From NCBI RefSeq assembly GCF_014397785.1, contig NZ_VZQQ01000007.1, positions 62,001 to 126,000 on the forward strand: a stretch of 64,000 nucleotides of DNA, in the 5' to 3' direction. Made by a program: the position numbers and the translations under genes. Positions 53,901-62,246 of the stretch are shown here, piece by piece. A model generated the notes under the pieces. It searched no databases and had not been told where the DNA came from. It was given only the letters and a program-made list of their open reading frames with translations. How positions within the stretch are numbered: the stretch's first letter is position 1; every line of letters starts with the position of its first letter. The DNA is from Paraburkholderia podalyriae. GTDB taxonomy: Bacteria; Pseudomonadota; Gammaproteobacteria; Burkholderiales; Burkholderiaceae.

Positions 53901-55495
53901 ACGGCGACCAGCTTGCCGCCGCGCCGGCCGCGCAGCGTGCCGCTGACGGCGTCTCGATGCACATACGCGGCGCGCGGACCGTGGCGGCTCGTGTAGCCCT
54001 CGGCGAGCATGCGCAGCACCGCGTCGTACTGTTCGCGCGGCAGATCCGCGTACGGCGCGGCGCGCCGCAGCATGTCGAACAGCGCATCCTCGTTCCACTC
54101 GGCGCTCGACACTTCCGCGACGATCTGTTGCGCGAGCACGTCGAGCGGCGCACGGGGGATGCGCAGCGCGTCGAGCTCGCCACGCCGCACGCAATCGAGC
54201 AGCGCCGCGCATTCGAGCAGATCGTCGCGCGAGGCCGGAAACAGCCGCCCCTTCGGCATGCCGCCCACGTGGTGCCCCGAGCGGCCGACGCGTTGCAGGA
54301 ACGGCGCGATCGCGCGCGGCGAACCCATCTGGCAGACCAGGTCGACGTCGCCGATATCGATGCCGAGTTCGAGCGACGCGGTCGCGATCAGCACGCGCAG
54401 CTCACCGCGTTTCAAGCGCTGTTCGGCGTCGAACCGATGCTCCTTCGCGAGACTGCCGTGATGCGCGGCGACCGCGTCCTTGCCGAGCCGCTCGGTCAGA
54501 TGGCGCGCGGCGCGCTCGGCCATGCGGCGCGTGTTGACGAAGATCAGCGTCGTGCGATGTTGCGCGACCAGCTCGGCCAGCCGGTCGTAGACGCGCTCCC
54601 ACACCTCGTTGGGCAGCACCGCTTCGAGCGGCACCGGCGGGATCTCGAGCGCGAGGTCGCGCGCGCGGACGTGGCCGACGTCGATCACCGCGCACTCGGC
54701 CGGCGCGTCGCTGTCGAGGCTTGCGCCGCCGACCAGAAACCGCGCGACCGCGCTGACCGGCTTTTGCGTCGCCGACAGCCCGATGCGCGGCAGCCGTTGC
54801 CCGCACAGCGCGTCGAGCCGTTCGAGGCTCAGCGCGAGATGACTGCCGCGCTTGCTGCCCGCGAGCGCATGGATTTCATCGACGATCACGGTGCGCACCG
54901 TCGCCAGCATGCGGCGTCCCGAGTCCGAGCCGAGCAGCACGTACAGCGATTCGGGCGTCGTCACGAGAATGTGCGGCGCGCGTTTTTTCAGCGCGTTGCG
55001 CTCCTGCTGTGTGGTATCGCCGGTGCGCACCGCCGTGCGGATCTCGAGCGGCGGCTGGCCGAGCGCAGCCAGGTCGGCGGCAATGCCTTGCAGCGGCAAC
55101 TGCAAATTGACGCGGATGTCGTTGGAAAGCGCCTTCAGCGGCGACACGTAGACGACCAGCGTTTCGTCGGGCAGCGTGCCGCCGTTCGCCAGGCCTCGCG
55201 ACACCAGGTCGTTCAGCGCGGACAGGAACGCGGTCAGCGTTTTGCCGGAGCCGGTTGGCGCGGCGACCAGCGTCGAGCGGCCGCTACGGATTTGCGGCCA
55301 TGCGGCGGTCTGCGCGTCGGTTGGGGCGGCGAACGTTTTCAGGAACCAGCCGGCGACGGCTGGGTGAAAACCGTCGAGTGCCTGCTGTACCGGTGGCAGG
55401 GCCGGGGCGGCGGGCCGCGCCGCGTTCGCGGTGGCGCGGGCCTTGCAGGAAGCGGGCGCCGTGTCGAGTGCGGCGGTTGATCTGGCCGAAGTCAT
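50939..55495 (-). CDS. Lhr-type DEAD/H ATP-dependent helicase (long form)
   Basis: A 1518-aa helicase. Walker A APTGSGKTLTAF, DEIH box in VIVDEIHALAGSKRG, motif III GLSATQKP, motif V and VI regions (ELGIDIGDVDLVCQMGSP, QRVGRSGHHVGG) define an Lhr core (about 30-850). A long C-terminal part (winged-helix and other repeats) follows, as in bacterial long Lhr. These enzymes unwind DNA and DNA/RNA duplexes with 3'-5' polarity and are tied to DNA damage tolerance. A start at 55531 is possible, but 55495 is the better ATG. It is alone on its strand. Confidence 0.93.
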   Translation of the reverse strand: MTSARSTAALDTAPASCKARATANAARPAAPALPPVQQALDGFHPAVAGWFLKTFAAPTDAQTAAWPQIRSGRSTLVAAPTGSGKTLTAFLSALNDLVSRGLANGGTLPDETLVVYVSPLKALSNDIRVNLQLPLQGIAADLAALGQPPLEIRTAVRTGDTTQQERNALKKRAPHILVTTPESLYVLLGSDSGRRMLATVRTVIVDEIHALAGSKRGSHLALSLERLDALCGQRLPRIGLSATQKPVSAVARFLVGGASLDSDAPAECAVIDVGHVRARDLALEIPPVPLEAVLPNEVWERVYDRLAELVAQHRTTLIFVNTRRMAERAARHLTERLGKDAVAAHHGSLAKEHRFDAEQRLKRGELRVLIATASLELGIDIGDVDLVCQMGSPRAIAPFLQRVGRSGHHVGGMPKGRLFPASRDDLLECAALLDCVRRGELDALRIPRAPLDVLAQQIVAEVSSAEWNEDALFDMLRRAAPYADLPREQYDAVLRMLAEGYTSRHGPRAAYVHRDAVSGTLRGRRGGKLVAVTSGGTIPENADYAVVLEPQAINIGTVNEDFAVESLAGDVFQLGNASYRILRIESGRVRVEDAQGQPPNIPFWLGEAPGRSDELSFAVARLREQVEGLLTEREPAACALASARIAATELADEPGSPAAPLDHAIAWLIDNLALDEPAARQIVEYLARARAALSVLPTQSTLVMERFFDESGGTQLVIHSPFGSRVNRAWGLALRKRFCRSFNFELQAAATEDAIVLSLTGSHSFVLDEVWRYLHSNSAEHLLIQALLDAPLFGVRWRWNATTALGLPRYTGGRKTAPQLQRMRSEDLLASVFPEQAACLENVVGEREVPRHPLVNQTIDDCLHDAMDSERWLALLRRIEHGELRLVARDLPAPSPLAAEILTAKPYAYLDDAPIEERRTQAVLNRRWTDPESADDLGALDTAALDSVRDEAWPQARTADEMHEALTGLACITAAEALAHEAWPALLDALAKAGRATRLPLAAKASPGTASHHDDSALWLPVERLTCFEALYPGIPRDRYAPPLNAPKGYTETWSADDALVDVLRARLTGFGPLTLDAIARPLGLPADRVEPALIRLEIEGYLLRGRFTPHTSDEEWCERHLLARIHRYTVKRLRREIEPVERHDFMRFLFEWQHLTPTSRAEGRDALAAALDQLEGFQAAAGAWEEDILPARVRAYANSSLDELCRAGKIVWTRLTERARGAAGPVRGTPIVLLPRAQLRAWRALLDPARQLELSALAQSVHDTLAQHGAMFFDELLAEVRVLRIELENALGELVAAGLANSDSFAGLRALLKPVAKRNAFSGSRRARASALIGGMDDAGRWALVSRPSAATPENPPERRRQFPPEVLEHVAMTLLRRYGVVFWRVLEREAEWLPPWRDLLRVLQRLEARGVIRGGRFVNGLAGEQFALPEAIPLLREVRRQPNDGALICVAGTDPLNLAGTLLVGDKVPAVAGNRVLYRDGVVAATLVAGKFWFDAALDADPPERERARALLARRF

Positions 55496-55961
55496 GCTCG
55501 TGTAAATGAGGGCGGCGCGGGGGTTATCCAAGAGTGGGTGGCAGCGGCGTTGCGGGCCAGTACGACCGGCACGGGCCGATGCGCATCACGCTCAGTCTCG
55601 CAGGTTTTTGCGGCTTGCGCGCGCTGGCAATTTTCTTCCGCGCGCGGTGTCTGGCGCCGCCAGGAAATGGATTGTGTCAGTGCGCCAATGCAGAAGAAAT
55701 TCTATGTCTTATAGCGCAGCGGTTCGCCATTCGCGACGCTGCGCACGCAGCTCGGAGCCGGTCCGCTCGAATTGTTGAAGTTGCGCGGATTCCAGATGCC
55801 TGAGCGGATCTTTGTGGTGGGCAACGCGGGCGCCGCGCCGATGTTGCCGCCGTTGCCGCCAGATTTGCAGCCGTGAGGCCGTCTCACGCGTTTCCTACCA
55901 ACCTCCACCAATTGCAGTACGCTTGACGATTCTCCCTGCACCCCACGATGGAGCGTCGACG
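55496..55961. other. Divergent gap between lhr and the aldo-keto reductase
   Basis: About 465 bp. Minus-strand frame 55702-55941 has unusual composition (Asn/Gly/Ser-rich end), but no ribosome binding site or recognised family; it may be a remnant. Promoters of both flanking genes must be here, but none is clear. Confidence 0.4.
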
Positions 55962-57017
55962 ATGCGATATAACCAGTTGGGCCGTACCGGTGTGTTTATT
56001 TCGGAGTTGTGTTTGGGCACGATGACCTTCGGCGGTGGCGAAGGCATCTGGCGGCAGATCGGCGATCTGCAGCAGAACGACGCGGAGCGGCTGGTCGGCC
56101 GGGCGCTCGACGCGGGCATCAATTTCATCGATACGGCCGACGTCTACGCGGGCGGCCTGTCCGAGCAGATCACCGGCCAGGCGCTGAAGAACCTCAAAGT
56201 GCCGCGCGACAAGGTCGTGATCGCGACCAAGGTGTTCGGCCAGACCGGCGAGTTCGCGAACGCGCGCGGCGCGTCGCGCTATCACATCCTCGACGGCATC
56301 AAGGCGAGCCTGAAGCGTCTGCAGCTCGATCACGTCGACCTCTATCAGATCCACGGTTTCGATCCGGCCACGCCGATCGAGGAAACCGTGCGCGCACTCG
56401 ATACGCTCGTGCAGCACGGTCACGTGCGCTACGTCGGCGTGTCGAACTGGGCCGCCTGGCAGATCGTGAAGGCGCTCGGCATCGCGGAGCGGCTCGGCAC
56501 CGCGCGCTTTGAATCGCTGCAAGCGTATTACACGCTCGCGGGCCGCGATCTCGAACGCGAGCTCGTGCCGATGCTGCAAAGCGAAGGTCTCGGCCTGATG
56601 GTATGGAGTCCGCTCGCGGGCGGTTTGTTGAGCGGCAAATACGGACGCGAGCAGCAGGCCGAGGCGGGCAGCCGTCGCACGAGCTTCGATTTTCCGCCGG
56701 TCGATCGCGAGCGCGCGTATGACTGCATCGACGTGATGCGCGAGATCGCCGCGACGAGGAACGTATCGGTCGCGCAGATCGCGCTGGCGTGGCTGCTGCA
56801 TCAGCGTGTCGTCAGTACGGTGATCGTCGGCGCGAAGAAAATCGAGCAACTCGACGACAACATCGCCGCGACCAACGTCGCGCTGTCCACCGACGAGCTC
56901 GCGAAGCTCGCCGAGGTCAGCACGCTGCCAGCCGAGTATCCGGGCTGGATGCTGGAGCGGCAGGGCGAGCCGCGCCGGCAGCAGCTTGCCGAGGTTCGGC
57001 ACGTCGCACAGCGATAG
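55962..57017 (+). CDS. Aldo-keto reductase (KAR/YajO-like)
   Basis: A 351-aa NADPH oxidoreductase with a TIM barrel. The catalytic tetrad is visible: Asp and Tyr in FIDTADVYAGGLSE, Lys in VVIATKVFGQ, His in YQIHGFD. LAGGLLSGKYGREQQAEAG and STVIVGAKKIEQLDDN are typical of AKR11/12-like bacterial enzymes. The ATG at 55962 is preferred over the 50-residue upstream extension. It is monocistronic and convergent with the AhpD-like gene. Substrate unknown (xenobiotic carbonyls are common). Confidence 0.9.
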   Translation: MRYNQLGRTGVFISELCLGTMTFGGGEGIWRQIGDLQQNDAERLVGRALDAGINFIDTADVYAGGLSEQITGQALKNLKVPRDKVVIATKVFGQTGEFANARGASRYHILDGIKASLKRLQLDHVDLYQIHGFDPATPIEETVRALDTLVQHGHVRYVGVSNWAAWQIVKALGIAERLGTARFESLQAYYTLAGRDLERELVPMLQSEGLGLMVWSPLAGGLLSGKYGREQQAEAGSRRTSFDFPPVDRERAYDCIDVMREIAATRNVSVAQIALAWLLHQRVVSTVIVGAKKIEQLDDNIAATNVALSTDELAKLAEVSTLPAEYPGWMLERQGEPRRQQLAEVRHVAQR

Positions 57018-57095
57018 CGCGGCCGTGCATTGGCGAACGCCGTGGAGCCGCGAACCGCTTCGTTCTTGATCCGCGCGGCTAATCAGCGATGCTGT

Positions 57096-57437
57096 TCACC
57101 CCTGGATATGCGCGGCAACTGCGTCCAGCGTGCGCGCCGAGTACACCAGCGTCGCGCCGGCGTTGATCGCCATCGCGACGCCGAGCGCTTCGGCGATTTC
57201 TTCACGCGTCGCGCCGTGCTTCAGCGCCTCGGCCGTATGGACCGTGATACAGCCGTCACAGCGCAGGCTGACCGCGACCGCGAGCGCGATCAGCTCGCGC
57301 GTTTTCGCGCCGAGCAGGTCGCTCTTCTGACCGGCGTTCGACATTGCCTGATAGGCCTTCACGCTGTCCGGCGCGAGCTTCGACATTTCGCCGATTCGGC
57401 CAAACAGTTCCTTGCGGTAATCGATCCAGTTCAACAT
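57096..57437 (-). CDS. AhpD-like carboxymuconolactone decarboxylase-family protein
   Basis: A 113-aa protein. The redox motif Cys60-Asp-Gly-Cys63 with His67 (RCDGCITVHT) is that of AhpD-like alkylhydroperoxidases, which regenerate peroxiredoxins or act on small hydroperoxides. MLNWIDYRKELFGRIGEMSK is the family N-terminus, and GGAG lies just before the ATG. It is divergent from an AraC-family regulator that probably controls it. Confidence 0.9.
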   Translation of the reverse strand: MLNWIDYRKELFGRIGEMSKLAPDSVKAYQAMSNAGQKSDLLGAKTRELIALAVAVSLRCDGCITVHTAEALKHGATREEIAEALGVAMAINAGATLVYSARTLDAVAAHIQG

Positions 57438-57553
57438 GGCAGGCTCCTCGGTCCGTTGCGCGTCGGCGGCTGCCGGCGTCGTGGGAAGCAGTATTGCGCC
57501 GCGTCGCAATATCCTGAATACTCATTCGACTCAACTTTTAGCGCGCTCGTCTC

Positions 57554-58534
57554 ATGGACACGCTCAGTCGCCTGATCGACCTTGCCCGGCCGCAAGCGAG
57601 TCTCGATCTTCGCTGCCTGCTGTCAGGCGCATTCGATATCGATCACGCGCCGCTCGAAGCGGGCGTCGCGCCGTTTCATCTGGTGCTCGACGGCGCCTGC
57701 GTGATCGAGACCGCCGCCGGCGAGTCGCTCGACATGCAGGCCGGCGATTTCATGCTGTTTCCGCGTGGCGCCGCGCATCGCGTGCGCGACGTGACGCGCT
57801 CGGCGGGCGGCCTGCCGGTGACGCTCGGGCACGACGGCATGCTGCCCGTGCGGCGCAACGATGGCCACGAAACCACCGACACGTCCGCGCCCGCGCCCAC
57901 CGGCACGGCGATACATGACGGCGTCGATCTGCTGTGCGGCCGCTTCGTCTATGTGCCCGGTTCATCGGCGCTGCTGCTCAACGCGCTGCCCGATCCGCTG
58001 CACGTGTCGCTTGGCGACCCCCAAACGCTCGATGCGTTGCAAACGGTGATCGCGCTGATGCGCGGCGAAGCGGAGCGGCGTCAGCCCGGCGCGCTCGCTA
58101 TCGTGACCGCGTTGAGCCACGCGCTGTTCGCGATGGCACTGCGCGTACACGGCGAGCGCAACGCGAACAACGCCGGCATGCTCGCGTTGCTGACGGACGC
58201 ACGCCTCGGCGCATCGATGCAGGCCATGCTCGACGCGCCCGAACGGGCATGGACGATCGCTGAACTCGGCGAGCGCGCGGCGATGTCGCGCGCGACATAC
58301 GCGCGCCACTTCAACGAGCGCGCGGGCGTGACCGTGATGGATTTTTTGACGCAGATCCGCGTGGCGATCGCCAGCGATCTGCTATTGCGTACCCAGCGCA
58401 GCGCGGCGGACATCGGCGAGGCGGTCGGCTATCAGTCGGAAGCGGCGTTCGGCAAGGCGTTTGCGCAAAGCGTCGGCGTGACGCCGGGACGCTACCGGCG
58501 TCGCAAGCAAGCGGACGATGCTCTGGATGACTGA
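57554..58534 (+). CDS. AraC-family regulator with cupin domain
   Basis: A 326-aa regulator. The N-terminal cupin_6-type sensor (about 1-190) has HLVLDGACVIET and AGDFMLFPRGAAHRVRDV. The C-terminal HTH_18 (about 225-320) has IAELGERAAMSRATYARHF and SAADIGEAVGYQSEAAFGKA. It is divergent from the AhpD-like gene across 116 bp. Such pairs occur in many proteobacteria where the cupin regulator controls the adjacent redox gene. Confidence 0.88.
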   Translation: MDTLSRLIDLARPQASLDLRCLLSGAFDIDHAPLEAGVAPFHLVLDGACVIETAAGESLDMQAGDFMLFPRGAAHRVRDVTRSAGGLPVTLGHDGMLPVRRNDGHETTDTSAPAPTGTAIHDGVDLLCGRFVYVPGSSALLLNALPDPLHVSLGDPQTLDALQTVIALMRGEAERRQPGALAIVTALSHALFAMALRVHGERNANNAGMLALLTDARLGASMQAMLDAPERAWTIAELGERAAMSRATYARHFNERAGVTVMDFLTQIRVAIASDLLLRTQRSAADIGEAVGYQSEAAFGKAFAQSVGVTPGRYRRRKQADDALDD

Positions 58535-58561
58535 CTCGAGACTCGACGCGTACGTGCGATT

Positions 58562-59134
58562 CTATTTGCGCGGCTTTCTCTTGCTGAACGCACGTCTTTC
58601 GAGCGACGCCATCAACCGTGCGACCAGCAGCGCGCAGACCGTGCCGAGCGTCACTTCGGCAAGCCGCAGCAAGGCCTTGTCCCATGCGGGGCCGACGCCC
58701 GGCGCCAGCAGCATGATCGTCGCGGTGATGCCGCCGAGGCGCGCCGCGCTGCCGACGTTGACCACCCAGCAGATCATGATCGCGGCCGCTACGGTCGCCG
58801 CGTAGGCGGCGAAATGGCCGCCGCCCGCGAGCGTGCCGATCAGGCCGCAGATGCCGCCGACCATCGCGCCGATGAACTGGTCGCGCGACAGCTTGCGGGT
58901 GTCGATATAGCTGTGCTGGCTCACCGCAATCGCGGTGATCGCGGCCCAGAACGCCTGCTCGGTATGCAGCGCGCGGCCGATGCCGAACGCGAGACTCGCG
59001 CCCGCAACCGCCTGCACGGCCATGAAGCCGCCCTCGATCAACCTGTCGCCGAGCGGCAGCGTCTTCAGGAAAGCGAACAGCGCATCGGCGGCGTGCGTGC
59101 GCGAGGTATGGCTTGAATCGTCGGACGGAGTCAT
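58562..59134 (-). CDS. FUSC-family small membrane protein
   Basis: A 190-aa inner-membrane protein with about six helices in the FUSC-like module, for example FMAVQAVAGASLAFGIGRAL, FIGAMVGGICGLIGTLAGG and VAAAIMICWVVNVGSAARLG. FUSC proteins resemble the membrane half of aromatic-acid and fusaric-acid exporters; this short form lacks the cytoplasmic half, and its role is unknown. The ATG at 59134 gives the reading consistent with the family; the longer frame runs upstream through non-family sequence. Confidence 0.82.
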   Translation of the reverse strand: MTPSDDSSHTSRTHAADALFAFLKTLPLGDRLIEGGFMAVQAVAGASLAFGIGRALHTEQAFWAAITAIAVSQHSYIDTRKLSRDQFIGAMVGGICGLIGTLAGGGHFAAYAATVAAAIMICWVVNVGSAARLGGITATIMLLAPGVGPAWDKALLRLAEVTLGTVCALLVARLMASLERRAFSKRKPRK

Positions 59135-59208
59135 CGGATAAAGGCGGCTCGGCGGAGCATGACGGTGCCGTATTCTAGCCGCTCCGCTCGACCGCTCCAT
59201 CGCTATGG

Positions 59209-60636
59209 CTAGATCGTGCCGAACAGCGCGCGCGGCCGGTCGCGCAGCGTGTGCGCCAGAATCTGCAGGCCGCGCGTCAACTGCTCGCGCGACTCGGCGC
59301 AAGCGAGATTGATGCGCACGCCGTGCTCGACCGTCGAGCGATCGACCGCAAACGCGGATGCTGGCATCGTGTTGACGCCGCGCGCGAGCGCGTTCGCCGC
59401 GAAGTCGTCCGAGCGCCACGGCGACGGTATGCGCAACCACACGAACATGCATGCGGGGTCGCTCTTCAGATGCTCGGCAGGCAACAGTTCGCGCGCGATC
59501 TGCTGGCGCGCGCGCAGCTCGGTGCGCTGCGCGTCGAGGATCGTCCGCGCGGTGCCGTCCTCGATCCAGCGCGTGGCGATCAGCGTCGACAGCGGCGCGG
59601 GCATCCATGCGGTCGTGCGGACCGCTTCCGCGGCGAGGGCCGAGCCGTGCGGCGGCGTGCGCAGATAGCCAATACGCAAACCCGGCGCGAGGACCTTCGA
59701 CGTCGACGTGATGTGGAAGGTCAGCTCCGGACACAGACTCGCAATCGTCGGCAGACGCGCTGGCAGCAGCGGGCCGTACACGTCGTCCTCGATGATCACG
59801 ATGTGATGCCGACGCGCGATGTCGGCGAGCGCCGCGCGACGCGCGAGACTCATCGTCACGACGGTCGGGTTCTGCAGATTCGGCACCGTGAAAATCGCCT
59901 TCACACGCCTGTGGCGGCATACATCTTCGAGACGATCGGGCAGCAGCCCTTCGTCGTCGCTCGGAATGCCGACCAGTTCGAACTGGAACACCGGCGCGAG
60001 GGCTTTCAGGCCGTAATAGGTCAGCTGGTCCGACAGGATCACGCCTTCGTGACCCATCAGGCTGCTGAGCACCGCGTACAGGCCATGCTGCGCGCCGCTC
60101 GTGACGACCACGCTATCGGCACCGGGCGCGAAGCCAGGCGCGGCGATCCACTGCGCGCCCGCCGCGCGCGCCCACTCGGGGCCTTGCGGCGGCTGATATT
60201 CCTGGGTCTCCGGGTAGCGGGGATCGTGCGCGATCTGCGCCATCGTCCGCGCGAGCTGGGTAAGGAATTCGCCGGTGGCCGGCCGGTTCACGGTCAGGTC
60301 GATGACGGCGTTCGCGTTGGCGCTGCCGCTTGCCGATGCGTTGTCGCTTCGGGCATGCACGGCGGGCATGGCGCCGCCGGTGACGATCGAGCCGCGCCGC
60401 TTGCTTGCGACGATCAGTCCACGCGCCTGCAACTCCTTGTACGCACGCGACACGGTGGAGACATTCAGACCCAGATCCGCCGCAAGCTCGCGCTGTGGTG
60501 GCAGGCGGCTACCTGGCGGGTAAAGCCCGCTGCGGACTTTTTCCTCGAGGCTGCGCGTCACTTCGAGATAAGTCGGCTGACGTCCCTTTGTCTGGAGGAT
60601 GTTTTCTTCTTTTGTGTGGTCAATTGCGCTCTTCAT
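59209..60636 (-). CDS. MocR-family regulator (GntR winged helix fused to PLP aminotransferase fold)
   Basis: A 475-aa regulator. The N-terminal GntR wing (about 18-95) has GSRLPPQRELAADLGLNVST and VSRAYKELQARGLIV. The aminotransferase-like domain (about 130-470) has the PLP-Lys in TSTSKVLAPGLRIGY and NPTVVTMSLARRAALA. AGGA precedes ATG 60636. It is divergent from a D-amino-acid-dehydrogenase-like oxidoreductase and a LivK-like binding protein, which it likely regulates. An 8-bp word TTTGTGTG recurs in the divergent region and inside its own first codons. Confidence 0.9.
   Translation of the reverse strand: MKSAIDHTKEENILQTKGRQPTYLEVTRSLEEKVRSGLYPPGSRLPPQRELAADLGLNVSTVSRAYKELQARGLIVASKRRGSIVTGGAMPAVHARSDNASASGSANANAVIDLTVNRPATGEFLTQLARTMAQIAHDPRYPETQEYQPPQGPEWARAAGAQWIAAPGFAPGADSVVVTSGAQHGLYAVLSSLMGHEGVILSDQLTYYGLKALAPVFQFELVGIPSDDEGLLPDRLEDVCRHRRVKAIFTVPNLQNPTVVTMSLARRAALADIARRHHIVIIEDDVYGPLLPARLPTIASLCPELTFHITSTSKVLAPGLRIGYLRTPPHGSALAAEAVRTTAWMPAPLSTLIATRWIEDGTARTILDAQRTELRARQQIARELLPAEHLKSDPACMFVWLRIPSPWRSDDFAANALARGVNTMPASAFAVDRSTVEHGVRINLACAESREQLTRGLQILAHTLRDRPRALFGTI
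60611..60618. promoter_or_regulatory. TTTGTGTG word inside the MocR-regulator 5' end
   Basis: TTTGTGTG within the first codons of the MocR-type gene, same word as the array 190-220 bp away. MocR factors bind direct repeats and are often autoregulated, so it could be an internal operator. Confidence 0.4.
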
Positions 60637-60797
60637 CCAGGTCCTATCTCCATCCAAAAAAATCGGTCGACCGCCGGCAGGTCAATACTAAACCCGTTTG
60701 CTGTCCGGCTGCCTGCTTCGAACCTGCTTCTGATGCACGATCTCGGCCTGCATGTGCTCGGGAAAGTACCTAAGTCCATACAAAGCCAAATTAATTG

Positions 60798-60841
60798 CAC
60801 ACAAAAAAACTTTGTGTGACTATTAAAGCATGGTTTGTGTG
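60798..60841. promoter_or_regulatory. MocR operator array
   Basis: CACACAAA (60798-60805) and TTTGTGTG (60811-60818) form an 8-bp inverted repeat with a 5-nt loop, and a second direct TTTGTGTG lies at 60834-60841, 23 bp from the first. It lies between the divergent MocR and oxidoreductase genes. Confidence 0.6.
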
Positions 60842-60978
60842 GCGTTGCATCAAAACGCGACGTGCAACAGTAGTACAGGAGGGACGGTCGTGACAGAGCA
60901 ACAGAACACGCTCCTGCCGGACGATGCAAGCGGCGCAAGTTCGGGTCGGGCGGCCGCTTCGGCCGGCCGGCAAGTGCG

Positions 60979-62211
60979 ATGAGCGACGTCGCCGTGGTGG
61001 GCGCGGGCTTCATCGGCCTGTCGAGCGCCTACTGGCTGATGCGCGACGGTCACCACGTCACGCTGTTCGACGCGCTCGGTCCGGGCGAGGCCACGTCGTA
61101 CGGCAATGCAGGCACGTTCGCCAACTACGGGTGCATTCCGGTGAACAACCCGCAGGTGTTCCGCAATCTGCCGCGTTTCCTGTTTTCACCGACGAGTCCG
61201 CTGCGGATCCGCTGGCGCTATCTGCCGCAACTCGCGCCGTGGCTCGCGCGCTTTCTGCTCGCATCGATGCCGCGGCGCTACCTGCACAGCGCGCAGGCGC
61301 TTGCGAGCCTGCTGTCGCGCGCCTCCGACGGCTACGGTGAAATGCTCGCCAGCGACGACCTGGCTCGCTTCGTGCGGCCGCGCGAATGCCTGTATCTGTA
61401 CTCGAGCGCGGCATCGTTCGAGGCGGCACAGCCGTCGCTCGCGTTGCGCCGCTCGCTTGGCGTGCGCTTCGAAAACGTCGACCGTGCCGGCATCGCCGCA
61501 CTCGAGCCGAATCTCGCGCCGATTTTCGTGCACGGCACCTTGTTCAACGGCAGCTGGTTCCTCAGCGACCCGCGCGGCTTTTTGCAGGCGCTGCACACAG
61601 CGCTGCTCGCGCGCGGTCTGCGGCATGAGCGCATCGCGGTTCGCACACTCGCGCCGGGCCGCAACAGCGTGCGTATTGTCGACGACGCGGGTCGCGCCTA
61701 TGACGCCGCGCAGGTGGTCGTCTGCGCGGGGGCGTTTTCGCGGCGCTTCGCGCGCCAATGCGGCGACCGCGTACCGCTCGATACGGAGCGCGGCTATCAC
61801 GTGCGTTTCCCCGGCACGTCGTCGCTGATTTCACGGCCGTGCGGCTGGGCTGAGCGCGGCTTCTACATGGTGCCGATGGACGGCGGCATTCGCGCGGCGG
61901 GCACCGTCGAGCTCGGCGGCTATGGACCACAGCGCAATGCCGCGCTGCTCGATCTGATCACGCGCTCCGCGCGGCACGCGCTGCCGCAATTGCCGCAACC
62001 GGATAGCGACTGGCTCGGCTTCCGGCCGAGCCTGCCCGACGGACTGCCGGTCGTCGGGCCGTCGAGCGCGTCACCACGCGTCGTCTACGCGTTCGGTCAT
62101 CAGCATCTGGGCGTCACGCTGGGCGGCGTGACGGGCAGCGTCGTCGCCGATCTGGTGGCGGGGCGCGTGCCGCCCGTCGATCTCACGCCTTTTAGCCCGC
62201 GTCGTTTTTAA
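60979..62211 (+). CDS. FAD-dependent D-amino-acid dehydrogenase-like oxidoreductase
   Basis: A 410-aa flavoprotein of the DAO/DadA family. The N-terminal dinucleotide motif VAVVGAGFIGLSSAYWL and the following basic end of the second strand fit, with SYGNAGTFANYGCIPVNNP after it and a C-terminal GHQHLGVTLGGVTGSVVADL. DadA deaminates D-amino acids to 2-oxo acids at the membrane. The downstream LivK-like binding protein and divergent MocR suggest a small amine or amino-acid uptake and oxidation system. No strong ribosome binding site is evident before ATG 60979. Confidence 0.88.
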   Translation: MSDVAVVGAGFIGLSSAYWLMRDGHHVTLFDALGPGEATSYGNAGTFANYGCIPVNNPQVFRNLPRFLFSPTSPLRIRWRYLPQLAPWLARFLLASMPRRYLHSAQALASLLSRASDGYGEMLASDDLARFVRPRECLYLYSSAASFEAAQPSLALRRSLGVRFENVDRAGIAALEPNLAPIFVHGTLFNGSWFLSDPRGFLQALHTALLARGLRHERIAVRTLAPGRNSVRIVDDAGRAYDAAQVVVCAGAFSRRFARQCGDRVPLDTERGYHVRFPGTSSLISRPCGWAERGFYMVPMDGGIRAAGTVELGGYGPQRNAALLDLITRSARHALPQLPQPDSDWLGFRPSLPDGLPVVGPSSASPRVVYAFGHQHLGVTLGGVTGSVVADLVAGRVPPVDLTPFSPRRF

Positions 62212-62246
62212 CCACCGCAACTGTTGCACGGAAGAGGACGGACATC

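Noticed and set aside
53507..55480. 657-codon plus-strand frame opposite lhr
   Set aside because: Shadow frame; helicase motifs are all on the minus strand.
55702..55941. Minus-strand 79-codon frame between lhr and the aldo-keto reductase
   Set aside because: Coherent-looking Asn/Gly/Ser end, but no start signals or family; kept only as a possible remnant in the gap note.
59251..60819. 522-codon plus-strand frame opposite the MocR gene
   Set aside because: Shadow frame; Arg-rich and runs through the operator region without a ribosome binding site.
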